Positions 1 to 7,989 are shown, counted from the stretch's first letter. The stretch: 64,000 bases of DNA from Desulfosalsimonas propionicica (GCF_013761005.1 NZ_JACDUS010000002.1:124001-188000), one strand, 5' to 3'. The notes: generated by a model not told the origin, from the sequence alone. A program made the numbers and translations.

Positions 1-216
1 ATATGGTTCGGGGTGGTGATCGTGCTGGTCACCCAGATCGGGGTGATCACCCCCCCGGTGGGCGTCAATGTTTACGTGGTCAGCGGGGTGGCCCGGGACG
101 TGCCCTTAAACACGATTTTCAAGGGCGTGGTGCCCATGCTCATTGCAATGATCATCACCACCCTTTTGCTCATCCCGTTTCCGCAGATCGCACTGTATTT
201 GCCGGGCCTGCTTTAA
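1..216 (+). CDS. TRAP transporter large permease (DctM-like), C-terminal fragment
   Basis: The window opens inside this gene, in frame 1. The visible 71 residues hold the signature of the end of a TRAP-type dicarboxylate transporter large subunit: the stretch QIGVITPPVGVNVYVV, with the conserved T-P-P-V-G-N pattern, followed by a last hydrophobic segment (PMLIAMIITTLLLIPFP) and a short tail. Known family role: the DctM subunit forms the 12-14 helix Na+-coupled channel in the inner membrane that imports organic acids handed over by a periplasmic DctP protein. DctP and DctQ would be expected upstream, outside the window. A dehydrogenase on the opposite strand follows after 36 bp. Substrate cannot be told from this fragment. 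Confidence 0.85.
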   Translation: MWFGVVIVLVTQIGVITPPVGVNVYVVSGVARDVPLNTIFKGVVPMLIAMIITTLLLIPFPQIALYLPGLL

Positions 217-252
217 GCCTTTTTATCTTTCGGGATCAGCGGCCAGAGGCGG

Positions 253-1122
253 TTATTCGCCCTTGTCAAGAAATTCGTGGACCGCTGCGAAATCCTTTCG
301 CCCGTGTCCGGCAGCCTTGGCCCGGCCGTAAATTTGTTTTGCCAGACCGGCGAGAAACAGGGGCTGATTTTCCTCGTAGGCCGTAATGTCTACCAGATGG
401 AGGTCTTTGTGCATGAGTTCCAGTGGAAAACTGGCCTCAAAATCGCCGTTTTGAATCAACGCGGCCTTGCCTTTCAGGAAAGGAGCCGATACCGGCAGCC
501 CGGGCAGGGTTTCCATGAGGAACTGCCTGCTGAATCCCAGTTTTTCACCCAGCAGCGCTGTTTCCGCGTATGCCAGCATCGATTGCGCCAGCAGCGCATT
601 GACCAGCATTTTAAAGGCACTTCCCTGCCCGGCCGGTCCCACATGCAGGATTGTCTTGCCCATCAGCTCAAACAGGTCCCTTAGGTTTTCAATGTCGTCT
701 TTTTCACCTCCCAGCAGAAACGTCAGCTCCCCGTCCTGGGCAGGCTTTTTGGTTCCGGCCACGGGCGCATCAATGAATTTGAAACCCCGTTGTTCGGCCT
801 GTTCCGCGCAACTGCGGGCAAAAGACGGGTTTACTGTTGAACAGTTCACCCAGACCGCCTCCTGGTCCATTGCATCAACAAACCCGGAATCCCCGAAGGC
901 CAGCGACTCCACGACCTCCGGAGACGATAGCATGGTAAAAACCACATCTGCTTTACCCACTGCCTCTGCAGGTGAGCCGGCCCGGCCGGCGCCTGCTTTT
1001 TCAAGTTCTTGTGCCGGTTTCGGGGATCGGTTGAACACTGTGAGCATGGCGTTGTCATGTTTGAGCAGGTTACGGGCCATGGCTTTTCCCATAATCCCAA
1101 GACCAATAAATGCAATCTTCAT
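253..1122 (-). CDS. beta-hydroxyacid dehydrogenase (3-hydroxyisobutyrate dehydrogenase family)
   Basis: A 289-residue NAD(P)-dependent dehydrogenase of the 6-phosphogluconate / 3-hydroxyisobutyrate dehydrogenase superfamily. The N-terminus MKIAFIGLGIMGKAMARNLL is the Rossmann GxGxxG motif; DAPVAGTKKPAQDGELTFL is the substrate-binding loop; GSAFKMLVNALL carries the conserved catalytic Lys and Asn. Length is normal for the family. The reading frame extends 96 bp further upstream, but ATG at 1122 is chosen because it begins exactly at the Rossmann strand and is preceded by an AGGGAG ribosome site. Family members oxidise 3-hydroxyisobutyrate, tartronate semialdehyde or succinic semialdehyde-related substrates; the specific one is not resolved. 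It lies convergent to a TRAP transporter gene, and a link to organic acid uptake is only a guess. Confidence 0.85.
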   Translation of the reverse strand: MKIAFIGLGIMGKAMARNLLKHDNAMLTVFNRSPKPAQELEKAGAGRAGSPAEAVGKADVVFTMLSSPEVVESLAFGDSGFVDAMDQEAVWVNCSTVNPSFARSCAEQAEQRGFKFIDAPVAGTKKPAQDGELTFLLGGEKDDIENLRDLFELMGKTILHVGPAGQGSAFKMLVNALLAQSMLAYAETALLGEKLGFSRQFLMETLPGLPVSAPFLKGKAALIQNGDFEASFPLELMHKDLHLVDITAYEENQPLFLAGLAKQIYGRAKAAGHGRKDFAAVHEFLDKGE

Positions 1123-1341
1123 GGGTTTACTCCCTGGCATGGCTGATTGTTTTTTTTGAGATACAGTAAACAGTATAATATTTAAGGTAATCCACATTGA
1201 GGGAATTGTAAATTCCAATTCAGAAAAGGCGGCTGGATTTGACTGATTTGTGGTTTGTTGTCACAATCAATCGTTTAACAATGCGGCTGTCAAAAGGCTC
1301 GGGCAGCGTTTAATGGTTTTTATAATCAACAGGCGGGGCGT

Positions 1342-1971
1342 ATGCTGAGAAAAATTATTGTCATGTCGGTATTGGTGTTGTCGTTTTTGTTTGGCTGCAT
1401 TGGTCGGTATCCTTTGGATATACCCGATCAGCAGTGGAAGACCATGACCCATGAGGAAAAACTGCAGGCCCGGCAAAAGCAGGCAGAACTGGACAAGGCC
1501 CGGCAAAACCGACTGGCTGCCGAAGCCAGGGCCCGGGAGGCCGAGGCCATCCAATGGCTCCGGGACCAGCAGGCCGCCAGGGACAACGCACGTTACGGGG
1601 AGCGGATACAATGCGTACTATCCCATGCAGAGGCCTACTTTTGGGGAAAGTGGCGCCGCATTGAGCCCGTGGCTCTGGATCTTGTCAAGGGTATGGTCAT
1701 TGATTTTGATATGGTTGAGGCCGGAAACAATGGGCTTGGCTATGAACAAAAAGGTTATGCCGGGTTTGACGGCCAGACGCTATGCATGTGTCCGGAAAAA
1801 GACGCCGTGCAGCGAAACACCTCCTCCTGTGCCCGGGTTTTGGGCACGTTTGAGCAATATGCCCGGGGTCTTGAAACAAGGGTTTGTGCAGACGAATTTT
1901 TGCGGGGCCGGATCCGGTGCGACCTGGCACCGGGAAAGGGGATGCCCCAACGGCTCATTATTGACCGGTAG
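1342..1971 (+). CDS. putative lipoprotein, unknown function
   Basis: A 209-residue protein starting with a lipoprotein signal peptide: MLRKIIVMSVLVLSFLFGC, with the lipobox LFGC and Cys19 as the likely acylated residue. Residues about 35-75 are rich in Glu, Gln, Arg and Ala and look like a coiled coil (QKQAELDKARQNRLAAEARA). The C-terminal half is globular and has several cysteines, including the CMC pair and two near the end, which may form disulfides in the periplasm. I do not recognise a named domain. It is transcribed away from the dehydrogenase at 253-1122 and ends at a strong bidirectional hairpin. Function unknown; outer-membrane or periplasmic location is inferred from the signal. Confidence 0.7.
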   Translation: MLRKIIVMSVLVLSFLFGCIGRYPLDIPDQQWKTMTHEEKLQARQKQAELDKARQNRLAAEARAREAEAIQWLRDQQAARDNARYGERIQCVLSHAEAYFWGKWRRIEPVALDLVKGMVIDFDMVEAGNNGLGYEQKGYAGFDGQTLCMCPEKDAVQRNTSSCARVLGTFEQYARGLETRVCADEFLRGRIRCDLAPGKGMPQRLIIDR

Positions 1972-2015
1972 CCTGCTTTCGGACGTGCGGGAAGGCATTT
2001 TTGGTGAAAGAGGAA

Positions 2016-2047
2016 CCCGGGCCGCAAAAGCGGTCCGGGCTTGTTTA
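2016..2047. terminator. bidirectional intrinsic terminator
   Basis: Arms CCCGGGCCGC (2016-2025) and GCGGTCCGGG (2030-2039) form a 10-bp stem with one G-U pair and an AAAA loop, followed by a short T-rich tract on the + strand. It sits between the convergent lipoprotein and acyl-CoA dehydrogenase genes, so it probably serves both. Confidence 0.65.
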
Positions 2048-3295
2048 TTCGTAGATTTTTTCTTCCGGCGAATCTGCCTGTGCGGCGATTTCCTCCATGT
2101 CGCGCTCTGATGTGACGCCTTTTTTGGTAAAATATTCCTTGTACCATTCCGATGCAATAATCAGGGCCATGACCTCGTTGGTGCCGGTCCAGATGGAGGC
2201 CAGCCGCAGATCCCGGACAATGCGTTCAATGGGGAAAATATTGGTGTAGCCGATGCCGCCCATGACCTGCATGGCGTTATGGGCCGCCTTCTGGCAGGAT
2301 TCGGTGACAAATTTCTTGGTCTCTGAAACCATTCTGCGGATGCGCCTGGGATGGATATGGCTGTCCACTGCCCTGGCCGTGGCATGGCACATGGCCCGGG
2401 AGGCATCCAGGAGCATGGCGGCCTCGGCCACCTGGAAAGACACGCCCTGATAATTGTTGATTGTCTGGCCGAAGGCCTTTCTGCGGGTGGTGTAACCGGT
2501 GGCAATATCCAGGGCCGGGCGGGCCGCACCAATGGTCATGGCTGCCGTGCCCAGGCGCTCGGGGATCATCATGGTGTTAAATACCTTGTAGGCCGCGCCC
2601 ACTTCTCCGAGCACGTTTTCCTTTGGGACTTTTACGTCCTTGAATACCACGCGGCCCGCGCCGCCGCCCCGGCATCCCATCAGGCCGTACTGGTAGGCTG
2701 TTTCCACGCCCCCGGATCTGTCCACCAGAAAGCAGGTCAGGGCCTTGTGGGGATCGCACTGGGGATCCGGATTGGTTCTGGCATATACCAGGAAATAATC
2801 CGCGGCCTCGGCGCCCACGATAAATCTTTTTTGGCCGTTTAGAACAAAATGGTCGCCTTTGTCCTCGGCTTTTGTGGTCGTGCCGAAAAAATCCGATCCG
2901 CCCCGGGGCTCGGTGAGGCATTCAGCGGCAAATATCTGCCCGGCAAGCAAAGGCTTGACGTATTTTTCCTTCTGTTCATCCGTGCCGTGCAAAATAACAG
3001 CATCGCAGACCAGTTCGGCGCCCACGCCGAAGACACAGGCAAAGATATAGCCCAGGACTCCGACTTCCTCCATGACCATCACGGTTGTGGCCCAGTCCAT
3101 GCCGCGGCCGCCCCATTTTTCCGGATAGCGGCAGCCCATGAGGTTTCTCCGGCCGGCCTCGGCCAGAAATTCCCTGGGAAACACGATTTTGTCCTCGTCC
3201 ATGTCCAGAATCATCTGCTTTGGCACCCCGGCCACCAGATCCCGCACTTCTTCGCGCAGGGCCAGGGCCTTTTCATCCATCATGTAATCAAACAT
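2045..3295 (-). CDS. acyl-CoA dehydrogenase
   Basis: A 416-residue flavoprotein of the acyl-CoA dehydrogenase family, oxidising an acyl-CoA to the 2-enoyl-CoA and passing electrons to ETF. Visible signatures are CLTEPRGGSDFFGTTTKA (the flavin-contacting strand region), the C-terminal domain start RRKAFGQTINNYQGVSFQVA, and QVMGGIGYTNIFPIERIVRD near the end. The usual catalytic Glu of the short- and medium-chain types (in YEGT) is replaced: the text here is IWTGTNEVM. A Glu is present instead in MMIPERLGT, the position used by isovaleryl-CoA and long-chain dehydrogenases, so a branched or long substrate is favoured. It is the last gene of the MerR-ligase-dehydrogenase operon, 36 bp after the ligase, and has GAGGTG just before its ATG. 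Confidence 0.9.
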   Translation of the reverse strand: MFDYMMDEKALALREEVRDLVAGVPKQMILDMDEDKIVFPREFLAEAGRRNLMGCRYPEKWGGRGMDWATTVMVMEEVGVLGYIFACVFGVGAELVCDAVILHGTDEQKEKYVKPLLAGQIFAAECLTEPRGGSDFFGTTTKAEDKGDHFVLNGQKRFIVGAEAADYFLVYARTNPDPQCDPHKALTCFLVDRSGGVETAYQYGLMGCRGGGAGRVVFKDVKVPKENVLGEVGAAYKVFNTMMIPERLGTAAMTIGAARPALDIATGYTTRRKAFGQTINNYQGVSFQVAEAAMLLDASRAMCHATARAVDSHIHPRRIRRMVSETKKFVTESCQKAAHNAMQVMGGIGYTNIFPIERIVRDLRLASIWTGTNEVMALIIASEWYKEYFTKKGVTSERDMEEIAAQADSPEEKIYE

Positions 3296-3331
3296 TTTTC
3301 ACCTCTTGTTTTCAAATTGTTTTTGGCGTTG

Positions 3332-4843
3332 CTATTTTTCCCGCAGCATGTATTTCATTACTTTGCCCGTAGGGGTTCTTGGAAGTTCCTCTTTTTTGTG
3401 AAATTCCCTGGGAATCTTATACTTGGCCAGGCGCCGGGACAGAAAGTCTTTGATGTCATCTGCTGAGGGATCCTTGTCCGGCGTTGGAATATAATAGGCG
3501 ACCACGGTTTCCCCCCATTCCGGGTGCGGTTTGCCGATGACCGCTGCATCCGAGATTTGGGAATGAGCAGTGAGTGCGTCTTCGACTTCCTTTGAGTATA
3601 CGTTTTCACCGCCGGTTACGATCATGTCCTTGGTGCGGTCGATGATAAACATATAACCATCTTCATCAATTCGCACCAGATCGCCGGTTTTGTACCAGTT
3701 ATCCGCAAAAGCCGCTTTTGTGGCCTCCGGATTATCCAGATATCCTTCCATCATGGAGGCGGCTTTAAGCCAGATTTCCCCGGTTTCTCCCCGGGCGGCT
3801 TCCTGTTTATCAGACTTCATGACTTTCAGATCCGCACCCGGCAGCGCGGTTTTTCCAATGGAGCCGGCCTTTTCAACCTGCTCGTCAGGGAAAAGGGTTG
3901 TGCCGGTGGGACCGCTTTCCGTCATACCGTAGACCTGATAGAATTTATCGGATTTGTACTTTGCGGTGAGCAGTTTGGCGTGCTCTGCGCTTATGGGACC
4001 GCCGCCGTAAATCCAGCATCGCATGGAGCTCAGATCGTAATCATCAAAGTTGGACACCATTTGAAGCGGGGCCAGGTAGGATATGGGCGCGCCGAAATAC
4101 ACGGTTGTTTTTTCATTCATGACCGCTTCCAGAAAATGAACCGGGTGATATTCCCTTAAAAGAACGGTTGACGCCCCCACATACTGGGCAGCCATAAACC
4201 AGTTGTTCAAAGGCGAGGAATGCCATATGGGCATGGCCATAAGAAGACGGTCATTTTTATCCATCTTCATGGTAAGGGCGCCGGTGATGCCCGCCATGAT
4301 GACATTGGCGTGGCTGTGAACGCAGCCTTTGGGTTTTCCGGTGGTCCCGGAGGTATAAAGGATTTCCGCGGTGTCATGGGCGGAAACGTCAACCGGGCTA
4401 TAGGGTCCGGCGGATTCCATGATGGTTTCAAGCAGTTTGACCTGGCTGCCGGCGGCTTCAGGCAGGCTGTTTATTGCAATCTGCTTTGACCGGCTTTCAA
4501 GCGCTGAGGCAACCCCGGCAAGGGCGCCGTCATAGAGAAACAGCTCTGATTGGCTGTGATTTAAAATATAGTCCACTTCAGGGGCCATTAGTTTGTGATT
4601 GATGGGAATGACAGCGGCTCCGGCTTTGAAAGCGCCGAAAAAAGCATATACAAAAGACGGCGTGTTAAAGCTCATAATGGAAATCCGGCTTCCTTTTTTG
4701 ACTCCCATGCTTTGAAAAACAGCTGCACTTTTTTCGGAAAGTTCCTTTAATTCCCTGAATGTGATGCGCTTTTCCCCATAGATCAAAGCCGTTTCATCCC
4801 CGAATTTTCTATGGTTCAAATCCAGCAGTTCGGCAAGGGTCAT
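3332..4843 (-). CDS. AMP-dependent acyl-CoA synthetase/ligase
   Basis: A 503-residue ANL-superfamily ligase that activates a carboxylic acid to its CoA thioester through an acyl-adenylate. Motifs in order: YTSGTTGKPKG (ATP P-loop), YGMTESGPTG (adenylate-binding), GEIWLKAASMMEGY, WYKTGDLVRIDEDG (hinge aspartate), and PRTPTGKVMKYMLR with the catalytic Lys near the C-terminus. All key residues are present and the length is normal. The start overlaps the stop of the upstream MerR gene by 4 bp (ATGA type), indicating translational coupling. With the downstream acyl-CoA dehydrogenase it would carry out the first two steps of beta-oxidation of one acid. Chain length or aromatic preference cannot be read from the sequence. 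Confidence 0.9.
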   Translation of the reverse strand: MTLAELLDLNHRKFGDETALIYGEKRITFRELKELSEKSAAVFQSMGVKKGSRISIMSFNTPSFVYAFFGAFKAGAAVIPINHKLMAPEVDYILNHSQSELFLYDGALAGVASALESRSKQIAINSLPEAAGSQVKLLETIMESAGPYSPVDVSAHDTAEILYTSGTTGKPKGCVHSHANVIMAGITGALTMKMDKNDRLLMAMPIWHSSPLNNWFMAAQYVGASTVLLREYHPVHFLEAVMNEKTTVYFGAPISYLAPLQMVSNFDDYDLSSMRCWIYGGGPISAEHAKLLTAKYKSDKFYQVYGMTESGPTGTTLFPDEQVEKAGSIGKTALPGADLKVMKSDKQEAARGETGEIWLKAASMMEGYLDNPEATKAAFADNWYKTGDLVRIDEDGYMFIIDRTKDMIVTGGENVYSKEVEDALTAHSQISDAAVIGKPHPEWGETVVAYYIPTPDKDPSADDIKDFLSRRLAKYKIPREFHKKEELPRTPTGKVMKYMLREK

Positions 4844-5319
4844 TTCGTTTCTCCTTTTTGTTTTTTGTGTTGACTGTTTTCCAGGCTTTCAAGGCGCGTT
4901 AACAATTTTTGTTTCACTGACAGCAGATCGTTTTCCAACTGTTGGAGTTCTTTGATTCGGGTCCGGAGTTCTGCCAGTTTTTTGTCCCCATAGTTGAGGC
5001 TTTTCCGGATCTGCTGGCTTTCTTCGGGTTCGGCGTTCCAGTAGCCGATCATTTCCCGGATTTGTTCAAGGCTGTAGCCGAAACGCTTGCCCCGCAAAAT
5101 CAGACGGAGCCGGGCCCGGTCCTTGCGGGTAAAGATGCGGTAATTGCCGTTGCTTCTGCCCGGTGATATCAGGCCCTGTTTTTCATAATAGCGGATGGAA
5201 CGGGCCGTGATGCCGAACTCTTCGGCCAGCTCCGAGATCAGGTACTGGTTTTTGCGCTCCTGCCGGGTCTGAGGACCTGGGACCTGCTTTGAGTCGGATG
5301 GCGCGGATTTTTTTGTCAT
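4840..5319 (-). CDS. MerR-family transcriptional regulator
   Basis: A 159-residue regulator. The N-terminal winged helix is typical of MerR proteins: YLISELAEEFGITARSIRYY, then EKQGLISPGRSNGNYRIFT, then DRARLRLILRGKRFGYSLEQ. A long dimerisation coiled coil follows (about residues 105-150). There is no cysteine cluster for metal binding, as in the MerR subgroup that controls acyl-CoA degradation (LiuR-like); that assignment is inference. It is the first gene of an operon with an acyl-CoA ligase (4-bp overlap) and an acyl-CoA dehydrogenase. A perfect dyad lies 80 bp upstream and is the likely operator for autoregulation and control of the operon. Thirty residues of basic and polar tail precede the helix-turn-helix. 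Confidence 0.88.
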   Translation of the reverse strand: MTKKSAPSDSKQVPGPQTRQERKNQYLISELAEEFGITARSIRYYEKQGLISPGRSNGNYRIFTRKDRARLRLILRGKRFGYSLEQIREMIGYWNAEPEESQQIRKSLNYGDKKLAELRTRIKELQQLENDLLSVKQKLLTRLESLENSQHKKQKGETK

Positions 5320-5398
5320 ACTGGATTTTCCAATTGAATCGTCGACAAGATCCCTGTCTGCAGCTTATTGTCATGCAGATCCCGGGTTTTGACCTGAG

Positions 5399-5434
5399 TT
5401 TAACATTAACATTTACGTCAAGGTTAATGTTAAA
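5399..5434. promoter_or_regulatory. perfect 12-bp inverted repeat, probable MerR operator
   Basis: TTTAACATTAAC (5399-5410) and GTTAATGTTAAA (5423-5434) are exact reverse complements separated by a 12-bp spacer containing ACGTCAA. A TTGACA hexamer on the minus strand (5445-5450) lies immediately upstream of the dyad with respect to the MerR gene, so a bound regulator would cover the -10 and start region. Assigned to the MerR protein by position only. Confidence 0.6.
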
Positions 5435-5497
5435 AGGGCAGAATTGTCAAGAAAAAGATCAAACATGTTTTAAGTCTTTTAGGGAAGATGTGGTGGG

Positions 5498-5956
5498 TTA
5501 GTATTTCAGATAGTGGAAAGGCTCGATTGTGGCAAGAGATTCTGTGCCGAGGGTTTTAAAACCTTTTTCCTCCAGAATGCGGCGTGTGGCGTCGATGTGG
5601 GATACATCCAGGACGATCACTGCGGTCTTGTGGCTTTCCAGGACAAATCCATACGCGTTTTCAATATTGATTTTTTCGTTGGCCAGATATTGAATCAGCT
5701 TGTCCATGCCCCCGGGCCGGTCGTCGATAATGACGGCGATCACTTCTTTTAGCTGCGTTTTTATGCCTTCTTTTTCCAGCACCTTGTGCGCCAGCTTCGG
5801 GTCATCGACCATGATGTTCAAAAATCCGCTGCTGCCAAACGATGAAATGGTGATGGCCCGGATGTTGAATTTTTCCTTTGCCAGAATGCCCGATACCTCG
5901 GCAAGTCTTCCGGGTTGATTTTCCACGGGTATGGTGAGTTGATAGGCAGTGTTCAT
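5498..5956 (-). CDS. tandem ACT-domain protein
   Basis: A 152-residue protein made of two ACT domains: residues 1-70 begin LTIPVENQPGRLAEVSGILA, and residues 71-145 contain VIIDDRPGGMDKLIQYLANE followed by KINIENAYGFV. ACT domains bind amino acids or related small ligands at a dimer interface. There is no enzyme domain attached, as in stand-alone ACT proteins often found near acyl-CoA or amino-acid metabolism genes in Desulfobacterota. The neighbouring upstream stretch is 880 bp of repeat-rich intergenic DNA. The ligand and partner are unknown. The start is the ATG at 5956, with AAAGGTG immediately upstream. Confidence 0.85.
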   Translation of the reverse strand: MNTAYQLTIPVENQPGRLAEVSGILAKEKFNIRAITISSFGSSGFLNIMVDDPKLAHKVLEKEGIKTQLKEVIAVIIDDRPGGMDKLIQYLANEKINIENAYGFVLESHKTAVIVLDVSHIDATRRILEEKGFKTLGTESLATIEPFHYLKY

Positions 5957-6154
5957 GGCGCACCTTTTACTTTAAAGAAGTTGATCAGATCCTGTTTCAG
6001 TACTGTTCATATGTAAAGCAATCAGTTTAAAATCTCAAGGATCAAGTTCAATGGCACCGTAAAAACTTCCTTTCTCCAGGCCATCACTTATCTGCATCGA
6101 AGAAGATATTATGACAACTGCAGCATATGCATAGCCATCTTGTTCCGGTTTTCG

Positions 6155-6350
6155 CATGCGGCGGGGGTGGGTGTGATTTGTTTGTCTGCGGCGTGCTTTC
6201 GGCGATCGTCCCGGGGCTTTGGCTGGAATTTTAAAAACTCGGGCTAATCGCCCTCAGACAGTTTAAAATTCCGGCCGCCAAAGCCCCGGGACGATCTTTG
6301 CCGAAACCGCGCCAATGCAGCCAAACAAACCACCCCCGCCCCGCCGCATG
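6155..6350. repeat. family B palindromic repeat, copy B1
   Basis: A roughly 196-bp imperfect inverted repeat. Outer arms pair GCATGCGGCGGGGGTGG with CCACCCCCGCCCCGCCGCAT; inner arms pair TCGTCCCGGGGCTTTGG with CCAAAGCCCCGGGACGA; the tip is AACTCGGGC-TAATC-GCCCTCAGACAG. The tip matches copies at 6477-6690 and 61514-61720. No reading frame is supported here. It occupies much of the gap 5957-6836; 6047-6070 also contains a short piece (ATGGCACCGTAAAAA) resembling the end of family A repeats. Confidence 0.75.
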
Positions 6351-6476
6351 GCCAAGGGTCTGGAAATATGTGGGAACAACTGTTTTTCACCAAGAGTTCC
6401 TTTGGATACCCAAAGAGTTCATCAGTCCGAAAGGCGGTCTCCAGTGTGTTTTACAGAGTTCTCGAATTTGAAATAG

Positions 6477-6690
6477 GGCCCCAAGGAAGTCCGAAGGGCG
6501 GGGGCGGGTTTTGAAGCGACATTGAGCATTTTTGCGGGAAAATTCAGCCAATGCCGGAGCCTGAGAAATTTCAAACTGTTTGAGGGCGCTTGCGCCCGAG
6601 TTTTTGAAATTTCGGCGAAGGCATTGGCTGAATCCGCAAAAAGGCTCAGGAGCGAAAAACCCGGCCACGGCCGAAGGGCTTTCTTCCTGA
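6477..6690. repeat. family B palindromic repeat, copy B2
   Basis: About 210 bp with nested arms: TTCAGCCAATGCC pairs exactly with GGCATTGGCTGAA; GAGCATTTTTGCGG pairs with CCGCAAAAAGGCTC; GAAATTTCAAA pairs with TTTGAAATTTC; the tip is a GGGCGC/GCGCCC stem. It lies in the opposite orientation to B1 and B3 (AACTCGGGCGC reads on the minus strand). The unpaired TTTTGAAGCGACATTGAGC block is shared, inverted, with B3. Confidence 0.75.
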
Positions 6691-6836
6691 CAGGCTGCGA
6701 TAAGGGCTTTTTGGGATTCTGTTGATCCGGTCTTGGAGTTGAAAACTGCCTGGATGCGATTATGTTATAATTCGGCTTTGGCAGCAGCACAAAAATAAAA
6801 CGAAAAACGATTTTTATTGAAAAAAGGAGCAGGCAT

Positions 6837-7652
6837 ATGGCCCTTTCAGTCATTGATTTGTGCCGGGATGTACTGCCGCAGACAAACTGCGGGGACTGCG
6901 GGTATCGTTCCTGCATGGCGCTTGCGGGCATGGTGGTTTCTGAAAAATTATCCCTGGAAAACTGTCCCCATCTGGATGCTGAAACCATCCAGCGGTGCAG
7001 CCGGGAGCTGGCGGCGCAATACAGCCAGGGCAAGTGGCTGAAACGGGACATGGCCGAAGATGCCCTTTTCTGGGCACGCCAGGGGTCTGCTGCCATCGAT
7101 ATTGAAGATCTGCCCGAAAGAATCGGCGGAAAAATCGTGGAAAGGGCAGGGCAAAAAGTCCTGGAGCTGCCGTATTTTAATGATGTGGTGCATATTGCCC
7201 GGCAAGGGATCAGCAAAAACGACGGATCTGAAATCACCCGCAATGAACAGGTGTTTCTTTATATCCATATGGCCCGGGGCGGCAGTGCCAAGCCCTCTGG
7301 AAACTGGAAAAGTCTTAAGGAATTTCCAAATACCGTGTCCAAGGTGGTTTCAATGAAGGCGCATGTGGAGGCGCCGTTAAAGGAAAAATTTTCCGGAAAC
7401 CCGGCCGGGCTTGCCAAACGGGCCCGGAAAATCGGAGGTATTGACCAGACCGGGGATTACGGCACAGCAGACCTGGCGTTTTTATTCCAGGTGCTGCCGC
7501 GGGTGCCGGTCATGCTTGTTTTCTGGGATGCCGAGCCGGAAGACGGATTTGAGGCCGAAGTCCGGCTGCTTTTTGATCAGACCATCACCGGGCACCTGGA
7601 CATTGAGTCAATCATGTTTTTAAGCGAGCGGTTAAAAGATCTGCTTTGCTAA
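6837..7652 (+). CDS. Fe-S cluster domain / DUF3786 protein
   Basis: A 271-residue protein. Residues 1-45 form a small Fe-S domain with the pattern CRDVLPQTNCGDCGYRSCMA and a further Cys in LENCPHL, the CX2CX4C...C arrangement of the (4Fe-4S) ASKHA/CODH-type module. Residues about 90-265 match the DUF3786 layout (GSEITRNEQVFLYIHMARGG; FPNTVSKVVSM; FQVLPRVPVMLVFWDAEPED; VRLLFDQTITGHLDIESIMF), a family common in sulfate reducers and acetogens and suspected to bind a corrinoid or metal. That function is not proven. It stands alone, with GGAG seven bases before the ATG. No transport or methyltransferase gene is adjacent. Confidence 0.75.
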   Translation: MALSVIDLCRDVLPQTNCGDCGYRSCMALAGMVVSEKLSLENCPHLDAETIQRCSRELAAQYSQGKWLKRDMAEDALFWARQGSAAIDIEDLPERIGGKIVERAGQKVLELPYFNDVVHIARQGISKNDGSEITRNEQVFLYIHMARGGSAKPSGNWKSLKEFPNTVSKVVSMKAHVEAPLKEKFSGNPAGLAKRARKIGGIDQTGDYGTADLAFLFQVLPRVPVMLVFWDAEPEDGFEAEVRLLFDQTITGHLDIESIMFLSERLKDLLC

Positions 7653-7689
7653 GGCAAAAAACTGTCGGTGCAGGGTCGGTAAAATTTGT

Positions 7690-7718
7690 TTGACAGTCGA
7701 TCTGATTTTTAGTAACTT
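7690..7718 (+). promoter_or_regulatory. candidate sigma-70 promoter for the mgtE leader
   Basis: TTGACA at 7690-7695 and TAACTT at 7713-7718 are separated by 17 bp. Start of transcription near 7725 would give an untranslated leader of about 265 nt before mgtE. The -10 is a weak match, so the call is tentative. Confidence 0.4.
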
Positions 7719-7798
7719 AAATAAGTTTATGCTTATGGTGGGTTTTTTGCGCAAACCTGCAGAAACCCGATTGTCAATTCCTTACGGAGCGTTAACAC

Positions 7799-7930
7799 AT
7801 GGATGACGAAAGTGGTAGTCCTCACTTATTGAAGTCTGCAATCTTTTTTAAAAATCAGATGATCTCTTATCACCCGCCTTTGGTGTCAGGCGGCGGCACA
7901 CCGGATTTCCGCCTTACTTTCCCCGGATAG
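7799..7930 (+). CDS. candidate leader peptide ORF upstream of mgtE
   Basis: A 43-codon frame inside the mgtE leader: ATG at 7799 with CGGAG 10 bases upstream, stop TAG at 7928-7930. The product begins MDDESGSPHLLKS and later contains YHPPLV. An acidic start followed by prolines is the kind of sequence that destabilises ribosomes at low Mg2+ in enterobacterial mgtL and related leaders (established there; inferred here). The frame covers the first leader hairpin and ends just before the second, so its translation could decide which one folds. Not supported by homology; it could be chance. Confidence 0.4.
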   Translation: MDDESGSPHLLKSAIFFKNQMISYHPPLVSGGGTPDFRLTFPG

Positions 7931-7967
7931 GCTCCGGTCTTTTGCCCCGCCTCTGACAATGGGCGGG
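7873..7967 (+). promoter_or_regulatory. mgtE leader with mutually exclusive hairpins
   Basis: Hairpin 1 pairs CCGCC (7874-7878) with GGCGG (7889-7893). Hairpin 2 pairs CCCGCC (7946-7951) with GGCGGG (7962-7967), just ahead of the AAGGAGG ribosome site at 7976-7982. TGTCAGGCGG (7884-7893) can also pair with CCGCCTCTGACA (7947-7958), so the structures compete. A third small stem is CCGGA/TCCGG (7923-7937). It does not match the M-box consensus as I know it. Confidence 0.45.
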
Positions 7968-7989
7968 ATTTGTGCAAGGAGGCCGGACC

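Noticed and set aside
7725..7989. M-box (ykoK) magnesium riboswitch in the mgtE leader
   Set aside because: The conserved GUUAGGUGAGGCUCCU block of that class is not present. The leader is reported as an unassigned structured region instead.
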